NCBI GenBank assembly: GCA_039984955.1
Contig: JBDWTN010000006.1
Location: 124,001-188,000 of the forward strand
Direction of reading: 5' to 3'
Source of the DNA: Marinobacter alexandrii
Lineage (GTDB): Bacteria > Bacteroidota > Bacteroidia > Cytophagales > Cyclobacteriaceae
Length of the DNA: 64,000 bases
The notes under the pieces were generated by a model. The model was not told the DNA's origin, did no database searches, and was given only the letters and a program-made list of their open reading frames with translations. How positions within the stretch are numbered: position 1 is the first letter of the stretch; each line of letters begins with the position of its first letter. The position numbers and the translations under genes were made by a program. Of the stretch, positions 43,316 through 52,216 are shown piece after piece.

Positions 43316-43587
43316 TGAACACTAGATTTCGAAATCAATTTCTCAAAGACCTCAAAAAGGTCAAAAACCAATCTTTAAAGCAAAAGATAAAGAGCACAAT
43401 TATTCAAATAGAAAATGCACCTTCCATTCAAAATATTGAGCAGATCAAAGTACTAAAAGGAGCAGACAATTATTTCAGAGTTAGAATCGGAGACTATCGC
43501 ATGGGCTTATTCTTTGATACTCAATCCTCAGAAGTCTGGATAGAGCGATTTCTCCATAGAAAAGACATTTATAAAAAATTTCCTTAG
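43315..43587 (+). CDS. RelE/ParE-superfamily toxin
   Basis: The 90-residue protein has the RelE/ParE pattern: FLKDLKKVKNQSLKQKIKSTI, IKVLKGADNYFRVRIGDYRMGLFFD and IERFLHRKDIYKKFP, including the conserved YRVRIGDYR-type strand. It probably inhibits translation by mRNA cleavage on the ribosome or targets gyrase; the subfamily cannot be told. It is translationally coupled to the 64-residue partner. Confidence 0.85.
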   Translation: MNTRFRNQFLKDLKKVKNQSLKQKIKSTIIQIENAPSIQNIEQIKVLKGADNYFRVRIGDYRMGLFFDTQSSEVWIERFLHRKDIYKKFP

Positions 43588-43591
43588 TTTA

Positions 43592-44932
43592 ATGCAAAAT
43601 ATCTTAATCATTGGGGCGGGTAAATCTTCAACCGCACTTATCAACTATCTTCTGAGCCACGCACAAGAAGAGCAATGGAATCTGACCATTGCTGAAAAGG
43701 ATATAGAGCTGGCAAAATCAAAAATTGAAGGCCGTTCTACTGCAAAAGCTGTTTCCTTTGATGTCTTTAATGCAGAGTTGCTTACTAGCTTGGTCAGTAG
43801 CAATGATTTAATCATTTCCATGCTTCCTGCATCATTGCATATCCATGTGGCTAAAAAGTGTGCAGAACTCAAAAAACATTTTCTTACAGCCTCCTATCTC
43901 ACTGAAGAGATTAAAGAATTGAATGATCAATTTGAAAGCAATGGTAAACTAATGATCATGGAAATGGGACTTGATCCTGGAATTGATCATATGTCAGCTA
44001 TGAAAGTGCTGGATGACCTAAGAGATAAAGGCTACAAACTGACAGGATTCGAAACATTTACAGGAGGTTTGGTCGCCGAGGAGTCTGTGGGTGACAATCC
44101 ATGGAAGTATAAGTTTACATGGAATCCAAGAAACGTGGTTTTAGCTGGTCAGGGAACTTGTAAATTCATCCAGGAGGGTCGTTATAAATACATTCCCTAT
44201 CAAAAACTTTTTAGAAGAACAGAAGCGATCTATATCCCAGACCATGGGTACTTTGAAGGTTATGCAAACAGGGATTCGTTAGCCTACCTTGATGTATACA
44301 ACCTCAGAGGTATACAGACTCTATATCGTGGTACATTGAGAGGATCCGGCTACTGCGCTGCTTGGGATGTCTTTGTTCAGCTTGGTGCTACAGATGATAC
44401 TTATAAAATGGAAAACGTGTCTGAAATGACGCATCGTCAATTTATTAATTCATTTCTTTCATATAATCCCAATGACTCTGTTGAGCTTAAACTTGCGCAC
44501 TACCTGAGTCTAGACTTGGACAATGGCATCATGTTTAAATTAAGATGGCTCGGCATGTTCGAGGAGGAATTAGTAGGCCTAAAAAAGGGAACTCCGGCTC
44601 AAATACTGGAGCATATCTTAAAGAAGAAATGGACATTAAATCCAGATGATAAAGATATGATAGTGATGTGGCACAAGTTCAATTTCATTGCAGATGGAAA
44701 GCCCAGACAGATAGAGTCTAGCATGGTCACATTGGGAGACGATGAGGTGAACACTGCCATGTCAAAGACTGTAGGTTTACCGCTTGCTATTGCCGCAAAG
44801 TTAATTTTACAGGGAAAAATAGATCTTAGTGGAGTACATGTACCTATCAAGAAGCAAATCTATGAACCAGTACTAGATGAGCTCACAAGCGCAGGCTTAA
44901 CGTTCATTGAACGTGAGGTAGATCCTACTTGA
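43592..44932 (+). CDS. saccharopine dehydrogenase-like oxidoreductase
   Basis: The 446-residue protein starts with a Rossmann fold (QNILIIGAGKSSTALINYLL) and continues with MLPASLHIHVAKKC, MEMGLDPGIDHMSAMKVLDDL and GLVAEESVGDNPWKYKFTWNP, typical of the saccharopine dehydrogenase (glutamate-forming) family. It may act in lysine catabolism or a related amino-acid route. The gene follows the toxin by 4 bases but is probably independent in function. Confidence 0.92.
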   Translation: MQNILIIGAGKSSTALINYLLSHAQEEQWNLTIAEKDIELAKSKIEGRSTAKAVSFDVFNAELLTSLVSSNDLIISMLPASLHIHVAKKCAELKKHFLTASYLTEEIKELNDQFESNGKLMIMEMGLDPGIDHMSAMKVLDDLRDKGYKLTGFETFTGGLVAEESVGDNPWKYKFTWNPRNVVLAGQGTCKFIQEGRYKYIPYQKLFRRTEAIYIPDHGYFEGYANRDSLAYLDVYNLRGIQTLYRGTLRGSGYCAAWDVFVQLGATDDTYKMENVSEMTHRQFINSFLSYNPNDSVELKLAHYLSLDLDNGIMFKLRWLGMFEEELVGLKKGTPAQILEHILKKKWTLNPDDKDMIVMWHKFNFIADGKPRQIESSMVTLGDDEVNTAMSKTVGLPLAIAAKLILQGKIDLSGVHVPIKKQIYEPVLDELTSAGLTFIEREVDPT

Positions 44933-45554
44933 TCACATGTGCCTTTACTACCGAGTCAATTTCGGACATAACTAAATCAATTTGAGAAATGTCACTCTCC
45001 AAATGCTCATCGATGAGTTTTTGTAAATGACTTGCAATTCTGATTTCATCCTCTTTTTGCTGGCCCCTTGCGAATTTTATTGAGTTTTGAAGGTGATCCA
45101 TTGCATAATTAATGGTTACTCTAGCTTCCTCCTTTTTTCCTTCTCTAATAAATTGCTCAGAAACCCTTAATGAAGCAAAAGCAAGTGAATTCATTGCATC
45201 AGCAAAAGCTTCATACATTAAATCATCATTGATATCCTCGGCTTTTATATGATCTTCAACGATCTCAAGGTCACCAATGGCTACTTCAATAGCTTCTGTA
45301 CTGATGCTATCGCCATCCTTTTCCAACAACTTCATCATTTTAATCGCATCCTCAAGGAACCCTATTGCTGTTAAGGATTTATGGTCTTGCAGAGTCCTAT
45401 CTGCCGTATTCATCAATAAGTCTGGCTCAGTAGCTAAATCGGTAAGACTGGGGTTTTCCAACTTCATATCTCGTTGAACCTTAAAATAGATCACCATCGA
45501 TCCTATTACCAATATAGCAAACAAGAAATAAAAAATGCCTTTGTTGAAATTCAT
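44925..45554 (-). CDS. hypothetical membrane-anchored helical protein
   Basis: The 209-residue protein has one N-terminal membrane segment (FYFLFAILVIGSMVIYF). The rest is acidic and helical (LTAIGFLEDAIKMMKLLEKDG, ARVTINYAMDHLQNSIKFARG) and faces one side of the membrane, probably the periplasm. It overlaps the 3' end of the saccharopine gene by 8 bases. No known family was recognised. Confidence 0.68.
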   Translation of the reverse strand: MNFNKGIFYFLFAILVIGSMVIYFKVQRDMKLENPSLTDLATEPDLLMNTADRTLQDHKSLTAIGFLEDAIKMMKLLEKDGDSISTEAIEVAIGDLEIVEDHIKAEDINDDLMYEAFADAMNSLAFASLRVSEQFIREGKKEEARVTINYAMDHLQNSIKFARGQQKEDEIRIASHLQKLIDEHLESDISQIDLVMSEIDSVVKAHVIK

Positions 45555-45599
45555 ATGATATGTGTCCTTAAACTCTAAATTCGCTACTAAAATAAGTCA

Positions 45600-46055
45600 T
45601 CATCTTTTACTCTCTTCAAAAGCAGTATCAACTTTCAATGTTTTTCGTTCAGCAGCCTCTACCGCCAGACCATCACATCTTTCGTTTTCTGGATGTCCTG
45701 CATGACCTTTTACCCATTGAAATCTCACATCGTGAGGAGCAGACGCTTTCAAATAACGCTCCCACAAATCTCTGTTCTTTTTCCCCTTAAAATCTTTTAT
45801 AACCCATCCTTTAAGCCACCCCTTTGTTACAGCATCTACTACATATTTGCTATCCGAGACAACCAATACCTTCCAGCCTGGTTTTTTAATAGCTTCAAGT
45901 CCTGCAATCACTGCCAGAAGTTCCATTCGATTATTGGTGGTCATTCTAAAACCATCCGATAGTTCTTTTTCATTTTGACCATGTTGCAAGATTGTGCCAT
46001 AGCCTCCAGGGCCAGGATTTCCTTTTGCCGCACCATCTGTAAAAATTTTGATCAT
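45600..46055 (-). CDS. rnhA: ribonuclease HI
   Basis: The 151-residue enzyme has the four carboxylates of RNase HI in IFTDGAAKGNPGPGGYG, NRMELLAVIAGLEA, VVSDSKYVVDAV and NERCDGLAVEAA. It removes RNA from RNA-DNA hybrids. The basic-protrusion region KGWLKGWVIKDFKGKKNRDLW is present. Its start overlaps the marC stop by 4 bases. Confidence 0.97.
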   Translation of the reverse strand: MIKIFTDGAAKGNPGPGGYGTILQHGQNEKELSDGFRMTTNNRMELLAVIAGLEAIKKPGWKVLVVSDSKYVVDAVTKGWLKGWVIKDFKGKKNRDLWERYLKASAPHDVRFQWVKGHAGHPENERCDGLAVEAAERKTLKVDTAFEESKR

Positions 46056-46621
46056 GTGAAGAGGTGGTTTTTAAAGATTTTGATAGCGATTGCTAATAAG
46101 ACAATTCCGAATACTTTCCGCAGTACGTTAAAACCAGCCTTACCAATCACTTTTTCTAACCAACCGCTGGTTTTCAGTACAATATAAACGAATAAGAGAT
46201 TGACAGCTATGCCTATCAAAATATTAGCCGTACTGTACTCAACCTTTAAGGAGATCAAAGTTGTCATTGTACCTGCCCCAGCAATCAAAGGAAAAGCGAT
46301 AGGAACAATGGAAGCACTTTTGGATTCCTCAGGGTCTGACTTAAAGAATTGCAAGCCAAGGACCATTTCCATCCCAAGGAAAAACATAATAATAGCTCCG
46401 GCAACAGCAAATGAGCTGATATCAATTCCAAATAGCGCTAAAATACTTTCTCCAACAAAAAGAAAAATAACCATGATAATGCCCGAAACAAGGGTAGCCT
46501 TTTCCGACTGAACATGACCAAATTTTTTCCGTAAATCGATGATAATGGGAACACTTCCCAAAATATCAATTACCGAGAAAAGAATGAGCGAAACACTTAT
46601 GATTTCCTTAAAGTTGAACAT
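46052..46621 (-). CDS. MarC-family membrane protein
   Basis: The 189-residue protein has six hydrophobic segments and the MarC pattern: ISVSLILFSVIDILGSVPII, GIDISSFAVAGAIIMFFLGMEMVLG and VPIAFPLIAGAGTMTTLISL. Function is unknown. The ATG at 46621 fits a perfect -7 box (TAGTTTTG) 29 bases upstream; a GTG at 46651 would lie inside that box. Confidence 0.93.
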   Translation of the reverse strand: MFNFKEIISVSLILFSVIDILGSVPIIIDLRKKFGHVQSEKATLVSGIIMVIFLFVGESILALFGIDISSFAVAGAIIMFFLGMEMVLGLQFFKSDPEESKSASIVPIAFPLIAGAGTMTTLISLKVEYSTANILIGIAVNLLFVYIVLKTSGWLEKVIGKAGFNVLRKVFGIVLLAIAIKIFKNHLFT

Positions 46622-46650
46622 TGAATTAGATTGCAGGTTGATATTTAACA

Positions 46651-46658
46651 CAAAACTA
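46651..46658 (-). promoter_or_regulatory. -7 promoter box TAGTTTTG of the marC-rnhA operon
   Basis: The minus strand reads TAGTTTTG, an exact TAnnTTTG match. It lies 29 bases before the ATG of the marC-family gene, giving a leader of about 25 bases, and decides the start codon there. Confidence 0.5.
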
Positions 46659-46803
46659 ATGTGATCATATGCCGTAATAGCATAAAAATTTGTTCATTTT
46701 GCAAATCATTTTAACAACCATCTTGCAAAACCAAATGGCATTGTTTTCGCCTATTGATAAACTACAGATAAAAAAGGCAACTCGAAATACAACTCAAAAG
46801 GAC

Positions 46804-48111
46804 ATGATGAAATCATTTTTTACTGCACTTTTTGTGCTACTAACTACGTTTTCCATCGCTCAAGACGGCTGGAATTGGCCTGAAGATCCTGACTTGAAAA
46901 GTCAGGCAATGGAAAGACAAGCGTATTACAAGCTGCTAATTGCTCAAAGCAAATACAACGAAGCGATGAAGCCTCTGAACTGGCTTTATACAAATAATCC
47001 AGACTTAAATCAGTCTATTTACATTGAAGGTATTGATTGTATAGAAAACATCATTAAAAGCTCCGATGATTCAAATAGAAAAGAACGCCTTCAAGATTCG
47101 TTACTGTGGATGTATGATCAACGAATTGAATACTTTGATAATGACGCGTCAATAATGGATCGAAAAGCTTTTGCTGCTTTTAAACTTTACTACCGAACGC
47201 CTTCAAAATACTCTTTATTAGCTGATTTATATGCAAAAGCATATGAAATGAATGGACCCGAAATCTCCACTTTCAACTTAAATCCATACATGCTATTGGC
47301 CAAAAATTATCATCAGTCTACTCCTGATAAAATGCCCGCAGAGAAGGTACTAGATATTCATACACAGATCTCTGACATCATTGAAGAAAAACGGAGAAAC
47401 GGAGAAAATGCAGCAAAACTTGATAAAGAACAGTCCAAAACTGATGCTTGGTTAAGCTCTATTCCAGGCATCCTTACATGTGACTTCATTGAAAAACAGC
47501 TAGTCCCAAAATTTAAATCCAATCCAGCTGATCTAAGCACAGCTAAAAAAATATTTAACTATTCCCTTCAAGCTAAGTGTATTGATCAGCCTTATTGGCT
47601 GGAAGCAAGTGAAGCTGTTTACAAAGAAAATCCAAGCTTTAAGCTGGCTTACACGATGGGGAGCAGATACAACAATAATGGCGAGCCTAGAAAGGCGCTT
47701 CAATATTATGAAGAAGCATCAACGCTTGCTTCCTCTGGTGAGGAAAAGTATGACGCTTTGATCGGGCAAGCAGTAGCTAACAGCAAACTTGGCAACAAGT
47801 CTAGATCGCGAACACTAGCGTATGAAGCGCTGAGTACTAAGCCTGGTAGCTCCGAGGCATACAATCTTATTGGCAACTTATATTTCACAAGTTTTGACGA
47901 CTGCAGAGGTGATAAGAGTATAGTAATGGATAGAGGTGTTTTCCTTGCCGCTTACAAGATGTATGAAAAGTCCGGTAATAAATCTCAAATGCAGGCTTCA
48001 AAGGAACAGTTTCCATCAATAGAAGAAATTTTTAACGAGGGAATGGAAGAAGGTCAATCTATTACTGTTGGCTGTTGGATTAATGAGTCTGTCTCCCTAC
48101 AAAGAAGATAA
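46804..48111 (+). CDS. exported TPR-repeat protein, 435 residues
   Basis: A signal peptide (SFFTALFVLLTTFSIAQ) precedes helical TPR-like repeats (YYKLLIAQSKYNEAMKPLNWLY, SRYNNNGEPRKALQYYEEAS, IGQAVANSKLGNKSRSRTLAYEAL). The start is one of two adjacent ATGs at 46804 and 46807; an ATG 114 bases further up would place an unlike extension before the signal peptide. It is likely a periplasmic scaffold protein. No neighbour suggests a partner. Confidence 0.8.
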   Translation: MMKSFFTALFVLLTTFSIAQDGWNWPEDPDLKSQAMERQAYYKLLIAQSKYNEAMKPLNWLYTNNPDLNQSIYIEGIDCIENIIKSSDDSNRKERLQDSLLWMYDQRIEYFDNDASIMDRKAFAAFKLYYRTPSKYSLLADLYAKAYEMNGPEISTFNLNPYMLLAKNYHQSTPDKMPAEKVLDIHTQISDIIEEKRRNGENAAKLDKEQSKTDAWLSSIPGILTCDFIEKQLVPKFKSNPADLSTAKKIFNYSLQAKCIDQPYWLEASEAVYKENPSFKLAYTMGSRYNNNGEPRKALQYYEEASTLASSGEEKYDALIGQAVANSKLGNKSRSRTLAYEALSTKPGSSEAYNLIGNLYFTSFDDCRGDKSIVMDRGVFLAAYKMYEKSGNKSQMQASKEQFPSIEEIFNEGMEEGQSITVGCWINESVSLQRR

Positions 48112-48116
48112 ATCCT

Positions 48117-48151
48117 AAAAGCTGGATAGACCCCAACTCTATCCAGCTTTT
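48117..48151. terminator. bidirectional terminator hairpin
   Basis: A perfect 14-bp stem (AAAAGCTGGATAGA and its complement) with a 7-base loop lies in the 45-base gap between two convergent genes. A and T runs at the ends of the stem make it usable in both directions. Confidence 0.85.
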
Positions 48152-48156
48152 ATCAA

Positions 48157-49035
48157 TTAACCTTTATCCTTGATTCTTTCTCTCAAGTTGATCAAGTTTT
48201 CATTTTCAGGTTCTATCTGAAGGCCTTTCTTGACACAAGCAAGTGCCTCTTTCTCCTTACCCAATGAATTCATAAATCTCGCCAACGTTTGATGAGTTAT
48301 GGTTTCTTGTGGAAATAGTTTCGTATTTAATTCAAACACAAATTGGGCCTTAGGGATTTGAAAAGAGGTCCAAAGAACGTAACCATAAGTGTTTAGCTCG
48401 TAAACATTCTCTCCTTCACTAAATTCATTGATTAACTGTGATTTTTTCTTTCTGAGTTCCTTCAGAGAAGACTCATTAAAGTACTTAATCAGTTTATTGG
48501 CTGTTGGGTAAGCAGTCTGATAGTCATCTCCTTTTAAGACCTTAAGAATATCTTGCTCAAGTGAAATCACAGGTTCTTCCACAATTCGTCCAATCTCCAA
48601 TCCTTCTCTCTCATGAAATACAAATGTTGGAACTCGATGAATGTCTACCCCTCTTTCTTCACGCTCTGGTGCTTGTTTGTAGTTTTGAAATCCTGTGTTA
48701 AGACAAATTATTTTCAACTTATGCATGTCATAATTCTGAGATTCCAGGATTTTTATGAACCTAGGAACTTCTCTCCTACTATCTCCGCACCAAGTGCCCA
48801 TGAAAACAGTGATAGAATCAGGTAATTCTATAGTAGATAAAATATTTATATCTACTTGATGATCTTTATAATTTTCCTCATACCATTCACCAAAAGGCTC
48901 CTCTGTTAATCTTTCTAGAGTGATTTGTCCAAGAAGTTTAAGTGATCCATCCGGATTTTCAAATGACCTGTTCAAAGGTTGACTAACCCCAAAAAAAGCG
49001 CTAGAAAGAAGAATTAAGAAGATTAAGTTACGCAT
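48157..49035 (-). CDS. exported thioredoxin-like protein with TPR tail
   Basis: The 292-residue product has a signal peptide (NLIFLILLSSAFFGVSQ). A thioredoxin fold with FMGTWCGDSRREVPRF follows, where the active-site pair CxxC is replaced by CGDS, so only one Cys remains. The cis-Pro region reads DIHRVPTFVF. TPR-like helices fill the C-terminus (HQTLARFMNSLGKEKEALACVKKG). A single-Cys form suggests a peroxide- or thiol-handling role rather than disulfide reduction. Start at MRNL fits the signal peptide. Confidence 0.83.
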   Translation of the reverse strand: MRNLIFLILLSSAFFGVSQPLNRSFENPDGSLKLLGQITLERLTEEPFGEWYEENYKDHQVDINILSTIELPDSITVFMGTWCGDSRREVPRFIKILESQNYDMHKLKIICLNTGFQNYKQAPEREERGVDIHRVPTFVFHEREGLEIGRIVEEPVISLEQDILKVLKGDDYQTAYPTANKLIKYFNESSLKELRKKKSQLINEFSEGENVYELNTYGYVLWTSFQIPKAQFVFELNTKLFPQETITHQTLARFMNSLGKEKEALACVKKGLQIEPENENLINLRERIKDKG

Positions 49036-49166
49036 GTTTTTTTTATTCAAAGAACCATTATTCAAATCAGTGTTGCTGTTAATAGAATCCTAATAATGCT
49101 TAACGAAATGTTAAACCCATAATCTTTCAAACCAATCCCTCAGAAAGAATAGGTTAGATTTAACTT

Positions 49167-50078
49167 ATGAGATTCTTCATCATTACTCTTTTACTCTTAA
49201 TAGTTCAAAGCATATTCGGTCAACACATCATAGTGCTTGGTACTGCTCAGGATGGGGGATTCCCACATATAGGCTGTCAAAACGAATGTCAAAGAGCTCA
49301 TAGGAATCCTGATTTCGCAAAATATGTGACATCATTAGCACTGGTCGACCCCAAGACAAAGCAATGGTGGTTGTTTGAAGCTACGCCCGATATGGATAAG
49401 CAGCTTCAATATTTTCAAACATTGACACACAAAGAGTATCCATACCTACCAGAAGGAATATTCATTACACACGCTCATATTGGACATTACACAGGACTCA
49501 TGTCGCTTGGCAGAGAAGCTTTAGGAGCTAACAAAGTAAAGGTCTATGCACTCCCCAGGATGATTGATTTCTTGAAAACTAATGGTCCCTGGAGTCAGCT
49601 TATTGACTTAGAAAACATATCACCAGTCATACTTCCTACAGATTTACCCGTGGTAATTGGTGAGGATCTTACCGTGGAAGCCTTCACTGTACCGCATAGA
49701 GATGAATTCTCAGAAACCGCTGGTTTTAAAATCAGTAAACGACTAAAGAGCTATCTGTTTATCCCCGATATTGATAAATGGCGCAAATGGGACAGGAGTA
49801 TTGTAGAACTTCTGGATCAAAGGGAAATTGATTATGCTTTTTTAGATGCAACTTTCTACCAAGAAGGTGAGCTACCTAATAGAGCTATGGATAAAGTGCC
49901 TCACCCTTTTGTGGTTGAGAGTATGGCTCTTTTTGATAAAGAATCCAGAGCTCTTAAACGAAAAATTCAATTCATTCATTTTAATCATACGAACCCCTTA
50001 CTTTTTGATAAAAAGACACAAATTGATTTGATGAAGGAGGGTTATGGAATAGCAGAACAGGGAAAAACCTATTATTAG
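49167..50078 (+). CDS. exported PqqB-like metallo-beta-lactamase-fold protein
   Basis: The 303-residue protein has a signal peptide ending SIFGQ and the PqqB-like start VLGTAQDGGFPHIGC with nearby Cys. The metal motif reads THAHIGHYTG (HxHxGH instead of HxHxDH), with VPHRDEFSETAGF and HFNHTNPLL later. No other pqq genes are near, so it is probably a related periplasmic hydrolase rather than a PQQ enzyme. A near-consensus -7 box (TAGATTTA) lies 4 bases before the ATG. Confidence 0.86.
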   Translation: MRFFIITLLLLIVQSIFGQHIIVLGTAQDGGFPHIGCQNECQRAHRNPDFAKYVTSLALVDPKTKQWWLFEATPDMDKQLQYFQTLTHKEYPYLPEGIFITHAHIGHYTGLMSLGREALGANKVKVYALPRMIDFLKTNGPWSQLIDLENISPVILPTDLPVVIGEDLTVEAFTVPHRDEFSETAGFKISKRLKSYLFIPDIDKWRKWDRSIVELLDQREIDYAFLDATFYQEGELPNRAMDKVPHPFVVESMALFDKESRALKRKIQFIHFNHTNPLLFDKKTQIDLMKEGYGIAEQGKTYY

Positions 50079-50129
50079 CTTATACCTAAAAAAAGGTTTC
50101 ATCGTTCAAATTAATAAGCCTAATCCGAT

Positions 50130-50828
50130 ATGAAAGTCAACCATTTAATACTCCTCATCTTCCTGTTTATTCCTCAGCTATCACTCAGTCAAGAATATGA
50201 AGTCCTAGATTCGAAAAAAGTAAAAAAAATTGATGGTAGTAAAGTAAAAAAAGGGCAACCCCTTTCTACCCTTGATTCAATTAGTATAGGAGAGAAAGGA
50301 TATCTCACACTAGACGTTGAATCCGCAATGCATCTTAAGCTTGCTCCCGGAAAATATGACGTTGGTAGAGAAGCTAAACGCTTGAACGAGTGGTATGACA
50401 CGCATCTAGAACTCACGAAGAAATTGAAAAGAGACGGTCTAATTTCCTGTAAATTCAGGTATAAAACACTGGCAGTACCTGGCAGTAATCGTCATTACGA
50501 AGTGGATAGAATTGAATTATATGAAAAAGGGTTGGTGAAAATCAATAGCGACACAGCCTCGATGACCGTCAAATGGGTAAATCCCGATCATAAATACTCG
50601 GGTACTTACCGTTTAGTCATAAGAGACTTCTATAATCAGGGATTTATTGACATCATTGAGACTGATGAAAACATGATTACCTTTTATCCTGGAAAGTACG
50701 GACATAGGCATATGTATTATAACATCATTGCCAATGACTGTAGAGCGAGTTTAAGGTATAAGATCCAGGTCAACAGCACGAGCTCCTCACCTTTCAGTCA
50801 GACCAATTTTCTATCTTCTGATAATTAA
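50130..50828 (+). CDS. hypothetical exported protein
   Basis: The 232-residue product has a signal peptide (LILLIFLFIPQLSLSQ). A SH3-like or FHA-like beta-rich region follows (LSTLDSISIGEKGYLTLDVES), then a region with MTVKWVNPDHKYSGTYRLVIRDFYNQ. No family was recognised. Its stop overlaps the convergent murA stop by 4 bases. It may be co-transcribed with the PqqB-like gene 51 bases upstream. Confidence 0.68.
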   Translation: MKVNHLILLIFLFIPQLSLSQEYEVLDSKKVKKIDGSKVKKGQPLSTLDSISIGEKGYLTLDVESAMHLKLAPGKYDVGREAKRLNEWYDTHLELTKKLKRDGLISCKFRYKTLAVPGSNRHYEVDRIELYEKGLVKINSDTASMTVKWVNPDHKYSGTYRLVIRDFYNQGFIDIIETDENMITFYPGKYGHRHMYYNIIANDCRASLRYKIQVNSTSSSPFSQTNFLSSDN

Positions 50829-52132
50829 GATAACCGCTCAATCTTTGCTCCCATGCTATTCAAACGATCATCAATAAATTGGTAACCTCGATCGATCTGA
50901 TCAATATTATGAATAGTGCTTACCCCTTCAGCTGACATAGCAGCAATTAAGAGAGAGACTCCAGCACGTATGTCCGGAGATGTCATCGTTATACCTCTTA
51001 GAGAATAAGCCTTATCCAACCCAATGACTGTGGCTCTATGAGGATCGCACAAGATAATCTGAGCTCCCATATCTATCAGTTTATCAACGAAAAACAATCT
51101 ACTTTCAAACATTTTTTGATGAATAAGAGCCGTTCCTCTTGCCTGAGTTGCAGTAACTAAAATCACACTTAATAGATCCGGTGTTAGACCAGGCCATATC
51201 GCATCTGCTATTGTGAGAATAGAACCATCAATATATGATTCAATTTCATAGTGATCCTGCGCTGGAATATGAATATCGTCACCGACGAAATTCATTTTGA
51301 TACCCAATCGTTTGAAAGTATCCGGAATGATTCCCAGTTCTTTGATTTGAACGTCTTTAATGGTGATATCTGAGCCAGTCATGGCTGCCATACCAATAAA
51401 ACTTCCTACCTCAATCATATCTGGAAGCAACGTGTGTTCAGTTCCATTCAATGATTTCACTCCTTCAATACGAAGTAAGTTTGAACCAACACCTTCGATA
51501 GTTGCGCCCATCCGAATGAGCATCTTACATAGCTGTTGGATATAAGGCTCGCATGCCGCATTGTAAATGGTTGTAAGTCCGCCTGCCATTACAGCTGCCA
51601 TGATTATGTTAGCCGTTCCGGTCACGGAAGCCTCATCCAGAAGCATGTAAGCCCCTTTCAGGTTAGTACCATCTACTGTATAAAAGGACGTTTTAGCGTC
51701 GTAGTTGAATTTAGCTCCAAGACTTTGAAAGCCTACAAAATGCGTGTCTAATCTTCTTCGTCCAATCTTATCTCCTCCAGGTTTTGGCATTTTACCTGTA
51801 CCAAAACGACCCAAAAGTGGCCCCAGGATCATGATAGATCCGCGGAGTGAAGATGCTTTTTCTTTGAAGTCATCTGTATTTAGAAAATCAAGATTGACAT
51901 TAGCCGCTTTGAACGTATAGGATTCACTTCCATTCTCTGTGATATCCACTCCAAGATCTGCTAGAAGATCTATTAGTTTTAATACATCACGTATCTGAGG
52001 GATTTTATTGATGACAACCTCTTGGTCTGTCAATAAAACAGCAGAAATAATTTGGAGCGCTTCGTTTTTAGCCCCTTGCGGAATGATTTCACCTAAAAGT
52101 TGGTGTCCGCCCTCTACCCGAAAAGATGCCAT
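50825..52132 (-). CDS. murA: MurA, UDP-GlcNAc 1-carboxyvinyltransferase (Asp in place of active-site Cys)
   Basis: The 435-residue enzyme has the MurA hallmarks: GAKNEALQIISAVLLTD with K22/N23, RGSIMILGPLLGRFG and later ASVTGTANIIMAAVMA. It transfers enolpyruvate from PEP to UDP-GlcNAc, the first committed step of peptidoglycan synthesis. The loop that normally reads PGGCxIG is PGGDKIG, with D121 where Escherichia coli has C115. Cys-to-Asp MurA enzymes in other bacteria are active but not alkylated by fosfomycin. The DUF4290 gene lies 84 bases upstream on the same strand. Confidence 0.97.
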   Translation of the reverse strand: MASFRVEGGHQLLGEIIPQGAKNEALQIISAVLLTDQEVVINKIPQIRDVLKLIDLLADLGVDITENGSESYTFKAANVNLDFLNTDDFKEKASSLRGSIMILGPLLGRFGTGKMPKPGGDKIGRRRLDTHFVGFQSLGAKFNYDAKTSFYTVDGTNLKGAYMLLDEASVTGTANIIMAAVMAGGLTTIYNAACEPYIQQLCKMLIRMGATIEGVGSNLLRIEGVKSLNGTEHTLLPDMIEVGSFIGMAAMTGSDITIKDVQIKELGIIPDTFKRLGIKMNFVGDDIHIPAQDHYEIESYIDGSILTIADAIWPGLTPDLLSVILVTATQARGTALIHQKMFESRLFFVDKLIDMGAQIILCDPHRATVIGLDKAYSLRGITMTSPDIRAGVSLLIAAMSAEGVSTIHNIDQIDRGYQFIDDRLNSMGAKIERLS

Positions 52133-52216
52133 GATTGATTTGGAGATTTGATGATTTACCAGATATTCTATTAGAGGACTAAACTATCTAAACCATCCTC
52201 AAATCAAAAAAACAAA

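Noticed and set aside
46622-46651. GTG start 30 bases upstream for the marC-family gene
   Set aside because: The GTG overlaps a perfect -7 box (46651-46658), and the family usually starts at the MFNF position (46621).
49167-50078. Reading the PqqB-like gene as part of a PQQ biosynthesis cluster
   Set aside because: No pqqA, C, D or E gene lies near, and the metal motif differs (HAHIGH), so a PQQ role is not supported.
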